A DNA stretch of 60,698 nt from a virus, in the IMG/VR virus record IMGVR_UViG_3300018481_000007, positions 1-60,698 of that record. One strand, given 5' to 3'. Under the pieces are notes generated by a model. The model did not search any database and had not been told where the DNA came from. It worked only from the letters and a program-made list of their open reading frames with translations. This document shows positions 6,579-15,825 of the stretch, in pieces. The translations under genes and the position numbers were made by a program. How positions within the stretch are numbered: the stretch's first letter is position 1; each line of letters starts with the position of its first letter.

Positions 6579-7502
6579 TCAGTAGAGGATCGCCTGGACC
6601 GTGCCGGACACCGGAGTCCCTGCCATCACCGTGCCGTCGGTCAGTCGGTAGGCGGTACCCACGATCTTGTTGCTGACAGCGTTGACCATCGCCTTCCACG
6701 GGGAGGACCCGTGCTCGGTGAACTGAGCGGCGAGCACTCCTGACCGACCGGCCAACTCGGGGGTGCCGAGGATGTCGAAGGCCCCGAAGGCGTCGGTGGT
6801 CATGGTGAGTTGGAAGACCATCACCGTCGGCTGCAGACCATCGGACCACGGCCCCGACAGTTCGAGCATCGCATCGACGGCCTCCCAGCCGGTCTGGTTG
6901 GGCAGCAGCGACCAGACCGCGCCGGTCCAGTACCAGATGATCCCGGGCTCGGTGTCGAGGATCGTCAACTGGTTCAGCCCAGGTGTGGGCAGGGCTGCGG
7001 TGCGGGCCGCTGCGTCAACGAAGTGCTGGGTGACCGAGACCATGCCCTGGTCGGTCAGCCCGACGCCGGTGGCGAAAGTGCCGACCAGCCGGTTGGGCTC
7101 CGGCAGCAGACCCAGTGGCAGCCCGGCCGAGCCGTCCCCGGTCAGCGAGGTGTCGTGCAGCACCGCACCCGCCGGAGCCACGGTGGCCGCCTGAGCGACC
7201 CAGGCACTCAGCGCCGAGTCCCAGGCCAGCACCTGCCCGTTGACCGGGTTCGCCGCCTGCACGTCGGGGAAGTCATCCAGTTCGGCGGTCGAGGTGAAGG
7301 ACACCACCGGCGAGTAGGGGTCAGCCGTGGAGCCATCCCCGGTGACCAGCGTGGTGAAGGTCTTGTTCTGGCTGGACGTGAAGGCAATGTCCACGTCGAT
7401 GATCAACGGGTCCGACGGCGTGCCCGAGCCGGAGACGTCCGCCGCCCCGTGTCCGATGATCTGGCAGGCGCAGGTGCTCCCGCCGCAGCAACCCTTGGCC
7501 AT
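6579..7502 (-). CDS. tail fibre / receptor-binding candidate with Cys-rich N-terminus
   Basis: The product has 307 residues. The N-terminus (MAKGCCGGSTCACQIIGHGA, then a short turn and GSGTPSDPLIIDVDI) shares its Cys-x-Cys pattern and following strand motif with the two plus-strand fibres at 33356 and 34500. The middle has W-x-G-A-VW and LAWDSALSAWV repeats, as in phage tip proteins. The C-terminus is beta-rich. It lies downstream of the collar protein in the tail operon, so it is probably a virion tip or adhesion protein. Confidence 0.7.
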   Translation of the reverse strand: MAKGCCGGSTCACQIIGHGAADVSGSGTPSDPLIIDVDIAFTSSQNKTFTTLVTGDGSTADPYSPVVSFTSTAELDDFPDVQAANPVNGQVLAWDSALSAWVAQAATVAPAGAVLHDTSLTGDGSAGLPLGLLPEPNRLVGTFATGVGLTDQGMVSVTQHFVDAAARTAALPTPGLNQLTILDTEPGIIWYWTGAVWSLLPNQTGWEAVDAMLELSGPWSDGLQPTVMVFQLTMTTDAFGAFDILGTPELAGRSGVLAAQFTEHGSSPWKAMVNAVSNKIVGTAYRLTDGTVMAGTPVSGTVQAILY

Positions 7503-7527
7503 CAGATCCCACCTCTCATTGTGTGCA

Positions 7528-8139
7528 TCATGTCTTGATCACCTTCCCACTGGCCGTGGGGATGCGGAACTGGGTGCCGGTCTCGCCACCGGTGTTGAAG
7601 CGGGTGCCGATGGCCCCGAACAGGTCCGGGTAGGACGCCCGGTTGAGCACCGAGCCGTTGCAGGACATCCACCCGTTGGGAGCCGAGCCGAGTGTCCCGC
7701 CGTACTCGACGATCATCCCGGGCGGGTTGTTGTCCTCGATCCGCCAGATCGACCACTCCCGTGGGGTGTCCGGGCTGGCGGTCCAGAACTTGCGCACCCA
7801 GACCTGTCGCGGCCACGCCACATCGGTGGTGTCACCGAAATACTCACTGACCCGCTGCAGGCCGAAGCCTGGCTCGGTGGTCAGGTTGGCACCCATCCAG
7901 TAGCGCTCGGACTTGGGGGTGTTGAAGGCTCCGGGCTCGGAGTAGAAGAACCCGTTGAAGTAGGTCTCGTCGGTGTTCCAGTCCTCGATCCGGACGCAGT
8001 AGGGCGCGATGCCGGGGCCGAGGATGTCGGAGGCAGTGCGGACCTGCGGTCGCCGCTCCTCGTGCAGCACCCGCTTCTCCATGCCGCGCATCCAGTCCTC
8101 GCCGGTGATGTTGGCGCGCCAGTTGTTCTGCCCACCCAT
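7528..8139 (-). CDS. phage tail collar-domain protein
   Basis: The product has 203 residues. The C-terminal 70 residues carry the tail collar signature (GWMSCNGSVLNRASYPDLF, AIGTRFNTGGETGTQFRIP, then a short end). The N-terminal part is Trp/Tyr-rich. Collar domains are found in short tail fibres, where they trimerise at the receptor-binding end. It sits between the Gp37-like minor tail protein and the Cys-rich fibre, consistent with a tail-tip assembly. Confidence 0.85.
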   Translation of the reverse strand: MGGQNNWRANITGEDWMRGMEKRVLHEERRPQVRTASDILGPGIAPYCVRIEDWNTDETYFNGFFYSEPGAFNTPKSERYWMGANLTTEPGFGLQRVSEYFGDTTDVAWPRQVWVRKFWTASPDTPREWSIWRIEDNNPPGMIVEYGGTLGSAPNGWMSCNGSVLNRASYPDLFGAIGTRFNTGGETGTQFRIPTASGKVIKT

Positions 8140-8142
8140 GGC

Positions 8143-11100
8143 TCAGCCCCCTTCCGGTGTCAGGTCGGCGTCCGGGTCGTTGCCGCCGTTGGGTGCCGGA
8201 GAGAGCACCACGTTGACGGTCTCACCCTTCTCGGTGGACTCCACACTGATCGAGTCGAGTTTCTGCCACTGCAGCACCTGTCGGGGTGTGTTGATCGAGC
8301 GCAGCGGCAGCCAGACCCCCGGGATCAACTGCTGGAAGCCGATCCCGGCCTTGGGGGACAGGGTGGAGTTGTCCGGCACCCGCACGATCAGCGGAGCGGG
8401 CCAGCGACCGGCGATGTTGCGCCCCGCCTGGGCGATCAGCGTCTCCTGGGCCTTCGCCAGAGCCGCTGGGGTGAGGATCTCCGTCGACGCGGCCGAGGAG
8501 TCGCTGTAGGACGACGCCAACTGCTCGATCGGACCGTACGGGTAGGTCTTGGCTGGGACCTCGACGGCACCGGCCACCCCGGCGTTGTTGGTGACCGCGA
8601 AGTAGGTCGCCAACTGCATCCCGTACTCGGTCACGATGGGGGAGTCGGAGAAGTCGCCGTCCCGCAGTTCCGGCAGCCGCCCGATGGCCCGGTGGGTGTC
8701 CCAGAGCAGGATCCGCCGGCCCACGGTGGTGTAGTCGAGCCCGGCGGTGGCCGCCAGGTCGTCGACCTCCTCCCAGATCGTGCGGGACCAGTCCGCGACG
8801 ATCCGGGCCTGCTTCGCGTCGTCGGGGTACTCGATGGACGTCAGGTAGGGCAGCACGTTGGGGTCGTACGGGGCCAACCCCTGGATCAGCAACATAGTGG
8901 CTCGCTTGACCACGCTCAGCACACCGGTGCTCTGCTCGGGGATGCTGCCGGAGGCCTTCTGCACCAGCCGGTAGGAGTCGTTGTAGCCCTGCCGCATGAT
9001 CCGGCGGTAGGCGTAGGCCATCACGTCCTTGGCCTCGATCTCGACCGAGTTCTGGGTGTACGCGATCCGGGTGATGGGTCCCTCCCAGACCCGGACCCCG
9101 TCCCGGAAGATCACCAACTCGTGCATCCAGGTGCGGACCGAGCCGTACAACTGACCACAGTCGGCCGAGTAGCCGTTGGAGAAGGCGGTGGCGCTGGAGA
9201 TGTCGTCACGGACCCGGTTGAAGACCAGTCGCCCCATCGGCTCGATCTCCCCGAGCAGCTTCTGCCCGCCCTGCTCGTAGATGAACGCCCGGTAGGTGCC
9301 ACAGCCCAACGAGCCACCGGGGATGAGCACGTCGTCCGCCGAGGGCAGGGGATCGGCCGCCGCCCCGGGGGTGTTCAGGGCATAGAAGTGGAAGGAGTCA
9401 GACCAGCCCGAGGCCAGAGCCATGGCGGTGTCGTAGGTGCGGACCGCCCACTCGTAGGTGTAGTCGGCCGTGAAGGTGTCGGCCTGGATCGCCCAGAACG
9501 TGTCAGCCCCGGGGATGCCGGGGGTGGGTAGGCCGTTCAGTTGGATCCAGCCGTCGTTGGGACCCAGCACAGGGGCGGTCCCGGCGGTCACCTCCTTGGT
9601 GCGGCCCAGGGGCCGGTAGCGGAGGTCCGCCTTCTGCTGCCGGTCGGCGGTGTCGGGGTCGACGAACCGCCAGGAGAAGGTGATGGCGGCGTGGACGTCC
9701 AGAGCCGAGGCCTTAGGCGGACTAAGCAGGACCGGCGGCGAGTTCGTCGACTGCGACCGGAAGGTGAACAGCAGCGACCAGCCACCCCACTGGCTGCGGG
9801 CCGCGTCCCGGGTGCGGACCTGCCACTCCCAGAAGTAGTTGCCGGTGAAGGTGTTGGGGTTGAAGACCCAGAAGTTCTTCGACGACGACGGCGGTCCGGC
9901 GACCACCGGGGAACCGTTCTGGCCGGTGTAGGAGGTGGTGACCACCCAGGCACCGGGTGCGGTGGTCGAGGTCGCCGCCTTGCGGTACTGGAGTTGGAAG
10001 CCGGACTGGTAGTCCGACGGGTCCGGGTCGTTGTGGGTCCAGGTGAAGGTGGCCGAGGAGGTGGAGGGCAGCGTCATGCCGTTGCCCGTGTTGTTGACCG
10101 TCAGGCCCGTGGGCGCGGTCGGGGCACGGTCGGTGTAGAAGGTGAAGCCGCTGTAGGAGACCGAGTACATCCCCTTGGCGTCCTGCGAGTAGACCCGGAC
10201 GTAGTACATCGTGTTGAGCGCCAGCCCGGACAGGGTGGCGGTGGCCACCCTGCCGTTCGCGTGGTAGGTGACCCAGGGCGACCAGGCCGTCTTGTACGAG
10301 GCGAAGTTGCTGGTGGACGAGTAGAGCACCCTCATCCGGACTTTTTGCTTGTTGGTGTCGATCAGGTTGGCCGTGACCTTCACCGACGAGCCAGCCTTGG
10401 TCATCATCCCGTTGGTGACATCGACCCCGTTCAACTTGATGGTGCGCGGGATGGCCGGTGGCTGGTTCGCCGGGGCCGGGGTGACGTAGGTGATGGTCAC
10501 CGCGCCGTTGCCGGTACCGCCGGCACCCTGGGTGTTGGCCGCGCCGCTCAGACCACCGGTGAAGGACGAGCCACCGCCACCGCTGCCGCCGGGTGACTGA
10601 CCCGCCGCCGAGGCCCGGCCACCACCGCCACCGCGCAGACCACCACCGCCACCACCGCCACCGTGACCCGACCCGCTGGGCGGGGCACCACCGGCCGCTC
10701 CCGGGGACAGTGTCTGGTCCCCGGCGTTGGCGCCGTTGTACTTTGCGTTGGTCGGGGAGGCCCCGCCGTTGCCACCCTGGGTCTGGGTGCCACCGGTGGC
10801 GATCCCGGTGACGCTGCCGGTGCCGAACAGCGAGCCGTCGTGGCCCGAGGGACCACCGCCCGCACCACCGAGGGCCCCGTCACCGGAGTTGCCACCCGCA
10901 CCGCCCGCGACCGCCTTCAACGTGCCCGTGGTGGAGCCGATCCGGATGCAGGAGTAGCCGCCACCGCTCCAGCCGCCCCGGTTCCCGCTGCCCAGGCCGT
11001 TGCCGCCCTTGCCACCACCGCCGGAGACCGCCGCGCCACCAGTGGTGGTGCTGTTCGCCCGCCCCGCCTGTCCGACGTGGCAGTAGATCTTCTGGCCTGG

Positions 11101-11241
11101 CTTGACCGCGAGTTTGCCCGTCACCCGACCGGCCGGACGGGTGCTGGAGCCCGCGCCGTCCACCGTCACCGTCAGCGAGGTGACCTTCTTGGGGACGGTG
11201 AAGACGCTCCAGCCGATCTTCGTGTACGTGACGCTTGCCAT
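8143..11241 (-). CDS. minor tail protein, Gly-rich head, FnIII repeats, ReqiPepy6 Gp37-like end
   Basis: The product has 1032 residues. The first about 250 residues are a beta domain that turns into a very glycine-rich region (GGGGKGGNG, GGGGGGGGLRGGGGG), as in actinophage tip proteins. Residues about 265-620 look like two or three fibronectin type III-like modules (NQPPAIPRTIKLNG, RAPTAPTGLTVNNTG, NSPPVLLSPPKAS). The last about 390 residues (LGCGTYRAFIYEQGGQKLLGE onward, VFNRVRDDISSATAF, DGVRVWEGPITRI) match the ReqiPepy6 Gp37-like family, which builds the baseplate. An operator lies inside the coding sequence at 9713-9725. Confidence 0.88.
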   Translation of the reverse strand: MASVTYTKIGWSVFTVPKKVTSLTVTVDGAGSSTRPAGRVTGKLAVKPGQKIYCHVGQAGRANSTTTGGAAVSGGGGKGGNGLGSGNRGGWSGGGYSCIRIGSTTGTLKAVAGGAGGNSGDGALGGAGGGPSGHDGSLFGTGSVTGIATGGTQTQGGNGGASPTNAKYNGANAGDQTLSPGAAGGAPPSGSGHGGGGGGGGLRGGGGGRASAAGQSPGGSGGGGSSFTGGLSGAANTQGAGGTGNGAVTITYVTPAPANQPPAIPRTIKLNGVDVTNGMMTKAGSSVKVTANLIDTNKQKVRMRVLYSSTSNFASYKTAWSPWVTYHANGRVATATLSGLALNTMYYVRVYSQDAKGMYSVSYSGFTFYTDRAPTAPTGLTVNNTGNGMTLPSTSSATFTWTHNDPDPSDYQSGFQLQYRKAATSTTAPGAWVVTTSYTGQNGSPVVAGPPSSSKNFWVFNPNTFTGNYFWEWQVRTRDAARSQWGGWSLLFTFRSQSTNSPPVLLSPPKASALDVHAAITFSWRFVDPDTADRQQKADLRYRPLGRTKEVTAGTAPVLGPNDGWIQLNGLPTPGIPGADTFWAIQADTFTADYTYEWAVRTYDTAMALASGWSDSFHFYALNTPGAAADPLPSADDVLIPGGSLGCGTYRAFIYEQGGQKLLGEIEPMGRLVFNRVRDDISSATAFSNGYSADCGQLYGSVRTWMHELVIFRDGVRVWEGPITRIAYTQNSVEIEAKDVMAYAYRRIMRQGYNDSYRLVQKASGSIPEQSTGVLSVVKRATMLLIQGLAPYDPNVLPYLTSIEYPDDAKQARIVADWSRTIWEEVDDLAATAGLDYTTVGRRILLWDTHRAIGRLPELRDGDFSDSPIVTEYGMQLATYFAVTNNAGVAGAVEVPAKTYPYGPIEQLASSYSDSSAASTEILTPAALAKAQETLIAQAGRNIAGRWPAPLIVRVPDNSTLSPKAGIGFQQLIPGVWLPLRSINTPRQVLQWQKLDSISVESTEKGETVNVVLSPAPNGGNDPDADLTPEGG
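9713..9725. promoter_or_regulatory. TTAGN5CTAA operator site 3 (TTAGGCGGACTAA), intragenic
   Basis: This site is inside the 1032-residue tail gene, where the coding strand reads it as LLSPPKA. Confidence 0.7.
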
Positions 11242-12560
11242 CAGGCGATCCGCGACACCAGGGCGAGGTCGACGACGGGACGACCGGTCTGCTGCTGAGG
11301 CATGTCCACGGTCACCACGTAGCCGAAGCCGCAGGAGAACTCAGGCCAGTCCATCGGCTTGCCGGAGGAGTCGGTGGCCAGCGAGTCAGCCCGCCGTCGA
11401 CCGATGCCCGCCGAGTCCAGATAAATGTCATGGTCTGGACCGTCGATCACCAGGGTGGAGGACGGCGGGATGTAGGAGATGACGATGTCGCCGCAGTAGT
11501 TGCACGGGTCGGAGTCGGGGCTGCCGGTACCGAACACGTCGGCGTAGAAGCGCAGCCGGACGTTCCGTGCCTCCTCGGCCCTGGTGGTCAACTTGATGAT
11601 CGGCACCACCTGGTCCCACAACGGGATGTCCTCCCGGGGGATCACGAAGGAGAACCGCAGGAAGTTGGGCGGGAAGTCGAAGCAGGTCGGCACCACGGTG
11701 GGGATGTCCGGGGGTGGCGAGAGCAGGTCGCACATCGGGTCGTAGACCGGGATGTAGGTCTCCACCGGGCAGACCGGGTCGTCGTCCACGTGACCGTCGT
11801 CGTCGAAGTGCGCCCCCTCCGGGATCACCCCGCCGTAGTAGGGCACCTCCACCGCCGGGTCCAGGAACCCCACCACGATGGGCTTCTCGACGCCGAACTC
11901 GGCCGGGTTCGCAGCGATCATGGTCCAGGACACCGACCAGGCGCAGCCTCCGTCATTCAGGTCCATCTTCGCCGTCACCACCGGACCGTTGGTGGTGGTC
12001 ACGTCGTGCATCGAGCGGCCGATCTTGTCGTAGCACTCCTCGGCCGTCAGCCCCTCGCTGGCGTTGTCGTCGATCACCGGCTCGCAGCCCAGGTAGCACA
12101 TCTCGGACCCACCACAGACCCCGTAGGAGGCGCTGTTGCAGTTGGTGGTGGTGAGCACCGAGCGGAGCCAGCGCATCCCGTACTCGACCGCACACTGGGA
12201 GGCACCCACCAGCACGGCGGTGAACACCATCGTGCGGGTCTTGCGCCGGGGCTTGTTCACGTAGCCACCGTCGATCACCGACTCGATCGCGGACGCCTCG
12301 GCGGTGGAGTCCTCGAAGCCGACGATCTCCAGCGGGTAGCAGCCGTAGAAGTCGTAGGAGTCCAGCCGATCCGGGTCTGTCCAGGGCGCATCGTCCTGCA
12401 GCGGGGTGGCGTACGGCTTCTCACCGAGCAGCCAGGGCAGGTCGGGCTGCTCGTAGACGGGCTTGAACCAGCCCACGTTGGCGTGTGCTGCGTAGGCCTC
12501 GGTGCGGGTCGCGTTGATGACCTCAGTGCCGTTGAACAGGACATAGCCAGGCCACATCAC
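11241..12560 (-). CDS. minor tail / distal tail protein
   Basis: The product has 439 residues. It follows the tape measure and overlaps the next gene by one base (TGATG). Features are an N-terminal MMWPGYVLFNGTEVINATRT, a Cys-rich centre (CNSASYGVCGGSEMCYLGC) and a jelly-roll-like C-terminal third. Position and composition match the first minor tail proteins after the tape measure in actinophages, which cap the tail tube. The exact role is not settled by sequence. Confidence 0.8.
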   Translation of the reverse strand: MMWPGYVLFNGTEVINATRTEAYAAHANVGWFKPVYEQPDLPWLLGEKPYATPLQDDAPWTDPDRLDSYDFYGCYPLEIVGFEDSTAEASAIESVIDGGYVNKPRRKTRTMVFTAVLVGASQCAVEYGMRWLRSVLTTTNCNSASYGVCGGSEMCYLGCEPVIDDNASEGLTAEECYDKIGRSMHDVTTTNGPVVTAKMDLNDGGCAWSVSWTMIAANPAEFGVEKPIVVGFLDPAVEVPYYGGVIPEGAHFDDDGHVDDDPVCPVETYIPVYDPMCDLLSPPPDIPTVVPTCFDFPPNFLRFSFVIPREDIPLWDQVVPIIKLTTRAEEARNVRLRFYADVFGTGSPDSDPCNYCGDIVISYIPPSSTLVIDGPDHDIYLDSAGIGRRRADSLATDSSGKPMDWPEFSCGFGYVVTVDMPQQQTGRPVVDLALVSRIA

Positions 12561-12572
12561 GCACCCCTTCCC

Positions 12573-12585
12573 TTAGGTTGACTAA
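12573..12585. promoter_or_regulatory. TTAGN5CTAA operator site 4 (TTAGGTTGACTAA)
   Basis: This site is in the gap between the tape measure stop and the next tail gene. Read on the transcribed minus strand it is TTAGTCAACCTAA, the same form as in the early arm. Confidence 0.85.
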
Positions 12586-12590
12586 GCCGC

Positions 12591-15500
12591 TCAGACATAG
12601 GACGCCGCCGTCAGTCGGGCGAAGACCTCGGCCGCCACAGCCCTGGGATCCTCGGTGGGCGTGATGATGGTGACCTGCATGACCGGCTCGGTGTTCTCCT
12701 TGCCGGTATCGACGCTGAGCCCGCTGTTCCTGGGCACCGGCAGCCCCTGGGCGATGGCCGACAGCGCTCGCACCGCCGGATCGACGTAGGCCAGGTTGCG
12801 GTTCAGCGGCACCACAGCCTCGGGTCCGGCCTCGCCGATCATCCGGACCTGGGGGCCGTTGAAGACACCACCACCGGCGGTCTCCGGCACGATCACCCTG
12901 GCGGTCACCGTCGGCTGGGGGATGTCGGGGATGTTCACCTTCACGGTGATCTCGACAGGACCGATGGCCTGCTCGATCCGCTTGTTCAGACCCCGGAACT
13001 GGTCCACGATGCCATCGGCGATGGAGTTGGCCTCACGCACCGCCGCATTACCCCAGGAACTCATGGCCTCGGCCAGGCTGCCCGCCTGCCTGATCGAGGC
13101 TGCAGCCATGCCGGAGAACTGATTGGCGATGCTGACCGAGGTCCGGTCGGCGATGCCTGGGGCTGGGGCCAGCCAGCCGGAGAGCGCGCTGCTGAACGAG
13201 GTGGCCGCCCTGATGATCCGACCCGCCAGCCCGGTGAACGCCCGAACGATGGCGTCGGCGGTCCGGGTGGCAATGCCACCCACCCCGGAGAACCAGGTGC
13301 TGAACGCCTGGCTGACGTTCCCTGCCGTCTGGATGATCTTGGTCGCCAGGCCACTGAAGGCGTCGATCACCAGTCTGGCGACCCGGGCAGCCTCCTCGGG
13401 CACCCCGAACATCCAGACGACGAAGAGCCCGACCAGCGGCCCACCGAGGGCGAACAGGATGGCGGTGGGCAGGGTGCCAAACAGCCGGATGATCTCGTTG
13501 ATCAGGTCCGGCACGATCGAGTTGCCCACCAGGGCGTTGTAGAGCCAGAGCCACGGCCAGATCAGGGCGTTGACCGCGATCTGCATCGGGAGCGGCAGTC
13601 TGGCGACGTTGGTCGTCCACCACTCGAAGAACCCGTTGAACAGCATCTGGATGCCAGCGAACACGTCCTCGAACAGCCGCAGTGCCTCGACGAGGAAGTC
13701 GCCCAGGGTCATGGCGCTGAACACGTCCTGGATGTCGGGAACCAGGACGTTGACGATGTAGTCCTTGATCTGCCCGAAGGCGTCGATGATGCCCTGCACG
13801 GCCCCCGCCGCACCGGAGATCATGTTCTGGAAGGCTGCGATCCCGGCGCTCAGCGTCTCCAGCAGGAAGGTGTTCCACCGGTCCAGCAACCCGGCACCGA
13901 TGGTCAGCCAGCCGATGAGCGACTCCAGGGCGCCGACCATCCCGAGCAGCATGAAGCGACTGGTCGGGGTGTCCAGGGCGTCGATGAACTTGACCGCCTG
14001 GACGACCACCTGACCGAGGGCCCCGGCGAGTTGCTCGGCGAAGCCGAACATGTCTTTCAGGGCCTGCTGACCCTCTGGGCTGGTCAGCCACTTGTTGAGG
14101 TCCTCGGCGGCGTCAGCCAGGCTGGTGATGATGTTGTCGCCGGTTGACTTGCCTGCCGAGAACACGGTGGCGATGACACTGCCCACCTGGACGATCAGGT
14201 CCCACAGCCGCATGGCGCTGCCCGCGGCCTTGTCGAAGAACTGGGCCAGTTTGGACCCGCCCCGGGCTCCGTCGTCCTTGCTGAAGTCGGCGAACGCCTT
14301 GGATACCTCCTCCATCCAGCCCAGGAAGTCGGTGATGTAGGGCTCCAGCACGATGAATCCCCGGATCAGACCGAGGCCGATGTTGCCCCCGATCTTGCCC
14401 AGGGTGGTCACCATCGGCGGCAGGATCTCCGACAGGTTCGTCATCAGTTTGACGAACTCTTTGCTCTTGGCCACGTCACCAAGATCATCGAGCAGGTCGC
14501 CGAGGGCCCTGGACACCGACTTCACGACTGGCTCGACGGCCTTCAACAGGACGGTCAGGTTGTCCAGCCCGCCCCCGTCCTTGCCGAACAGACCCTCGGA
14601 GGCGATCCGCTGGAGGCGCTTGAACTGGTCCTCCAGTTCCTTCAGGTTCTGCTTGACCGCCTTGTTCTTCTTGTCCAGCCCGCCGATGGCCAGGGCAACC
14701 ACACCGATGGCCACAGCCAGCGGGAACAGCGACCCGGCGGCGGCCACCGCCCCACCCACCAGAGCGAAGCCGAGTGACCCGGCCAGGGACAGCACGATCC
14801 CGGTCAGTCCGACGAGGGCAGCAGCGGCGGGGCCCAGGCTGACCCCGAGGGTGGTCAGCAGCCCGACCGCCGCGCCGACAGCGGCGATCAACCCGGGCAG
14901 CCCCTGGGAGGCCAGGTTGAGGAACGCCCCACGCAGGCTGCCCGCCTCGTCGACCAGCGCCTGGAAACGGGTGACCATCCGACCGACCTGCTCGGCGATC
15001 AGACCGGGCCATCGGTAGAAGGTGGTGAACACCCGGGTCAGCCGAGACATCCCCTGGATGAAAGAGCCGAAGAAGTTGAGGAAGTTGTTCCGGCTGCCCT
15101 TGCCGAACACCCGACCCAAGGTGGTGCCGGTCTTGTCGATCTCCTCCCGGAACCTGGTCAGCCGAGGGGTGGCGTTGACCACCTCCCGGCGCATCAGGGT
15201 GACCGTGGCGCGGAAGGAGTCCAGGTTGGTGACAGCGTCGGGAAGGGCGGCGACCATCGCGCGGATGTCCCTGAGGAACTGTCGCCGCGAGCGGCCGGTG
15301 TTGTCCAGCCCCTGGGCGTAGCGCTTGGTGCTGGCCTCCAGTTCGTTGAACAGGATGGCGTTGTCGTCGGCGATGCCCCGGTAGGCCTTGGCTGCCTCGG
15401 CGCGCAGGTTGTGCAGCCGGTTGATCAGCTCGACCTCGCCGATGCTGCCGCTGGCCAGGTCCGCGCGCAGATTCTGGAGGATCTTGTTCCCGACGTCGGG

Positions 15501-15803
15501 GAACAGTCGGTTGACCGTGTCGGCGAAGCCTTCTTCAAGGTCACCGGCGAGCAGCGCGCCGATCCGGTTGTACCGACCCCGGCCCTGTTCGAGCGCATCG
15601 GTGAAGGACTCCAGTGGGTCCTCGTCGTCACCCGGCAGACCGGAGTTCCAGCCCCGGTTGTAGGCGTCGTTGTGGCGCTCGCCAACCTTTGTGAAGGTCG
15701 GCTCGGCCTCGCGGAGTTGACGCTCGGCGTCAGCCTCGAAGCCGGTGCCGTCGGCGAGGATGCGGACGTACGCCGCTCCGATGGTCTCGCCTCTGATGGG
15801 CAC
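12591..15803 (-). CDS. tape measure protein
   Basis: The product has 1070 residues, the largest protein encoded here. The N-terminus (MPIRGETIGAAYVRILADGT) and long helices are typical of tape measure proteins. A hydrophobic stretch lies at about residues 290-390 (LIAAVGAAVGLLTTLG, ALVGLTGIVLSLAGSLGF). Near-repeats such as IRAATSFSSALSGW and IRQAGSLAEAMSSW occupy the C-terminal half. It sets tail length and may help DNA entry. It follows the frameshift chaperone genes, as in nearly all siphoviruses. Confidence 0.95.
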   Translation of the reverse strand: MPIRGETIGAAYVRILADGTGFEADAERQLREAEPTFTKVGERHNDAYNRGWNSGLPGDDEDPLESFTDALEQGRGRYNRIGALLAGDLEEGFADTVNRLFPDVGNKILQNLRADLASGSIGEVELINRLHNLRAEAAKAYRGIADDNAILFNELEASTKRYAQGLDNTGRSRRQFLRDIRAMVAALPDAVTNLDSFRATVTLMRREVVNATPRLTRFREEIDKTGTTLGRVFGKGSRNNFLNFFGSFIQGMSRLTRVFTTFYRWPGLIAEQVGRMVTRFQALVDEAGSLRGAFLNLASQGLPGLIAAVGAAVGLLTTLGVSLGPAAAALVGLTGIVLSLAGSLGFALVGGAVAAAGSLFPLAVAIGVVALAIGGLDKKNKAVKQNLKELEDQFKRLQRIASEGLFGKDGGGLDNLTVLLKAVEPVVKSVSRALGDLLDDLGDVAKSKEFVKLMTNLSEILPPMVTTLGKIGGNIGLGLIRGFIVLEPYITDFLGWMEEVSKAFADFSKDDGARGGSKLAQFFDKAAGSAMRLWDLIVQVGSVIATVFSAGKSTGDNIITSLADAAEDLNKWLTSPEGQQALKDMFGFAEQLAGALGQVVVQAVKFIDALDTPTSRFMLLGMVGALESLIGWLTIGAGLLDRWNTFLLETLSAGIAAFQNMISGAAGAVQGIIDAFGQIKDYIVNVLVPDIQDVFSAMTLGDFLVEALRLFEDVFAGIQMLFNGFFEWWTTNVARLPLPMQIAVNALIWPWLWLYNALVGNSIVPDLINEIIRLFGTLPTAILFALGGPLVGLFVVWMFGVPEEAARVARLVIDAFSGLATKIIQTAGNVSQAFSTWFSGVGGIATRTADAIVRAFTGLAGRIIRAATSFSSALSGWLAPAPGIADRTSVSIANQFSGMAAASIRQAGSLAEAMSSWGNAAVREANSIADGIVDQFRGLNKRIEQAIGPVEITVKVNIPDIPQPTVTARVIVPETAGGGVFNGPQVRMIGEAGPEAVVPLNRNLAYVDPAVRALSAIAQGLPVPRNSGLSVDTGKENTEPVMQVTIITPTEDPRAVAAEVFARLTAASYV

Positions 15804-15812
15804 GTCGCCTCC

Positions 15813-15825
15813 TTAGACCGTCTAA
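15813..15825. promoter_or_regulatory. TTAGN5CTAA operator site 5 (TTAGACCGTCTAA)
   Basis: This site lies between the chaperone fusion gene and the tape measure gene. It overlaps the last codons and stop of the fusion (Ala-stop read from GCT-TAG on the minus strand). Confidence 0.85.

Noticed and set aside
7327-9531. Long open frame (734 codons) opposite the tail genes, and similar ones at 23515-25131, 26282-28600 and 30786-31802
   Set aside because: They are mirror frames produced by the high G+C third-position bias of strong minus-strand genes. They have low-complexity Gly/Val/Arg-rich sequence and no ribosome-binding site.
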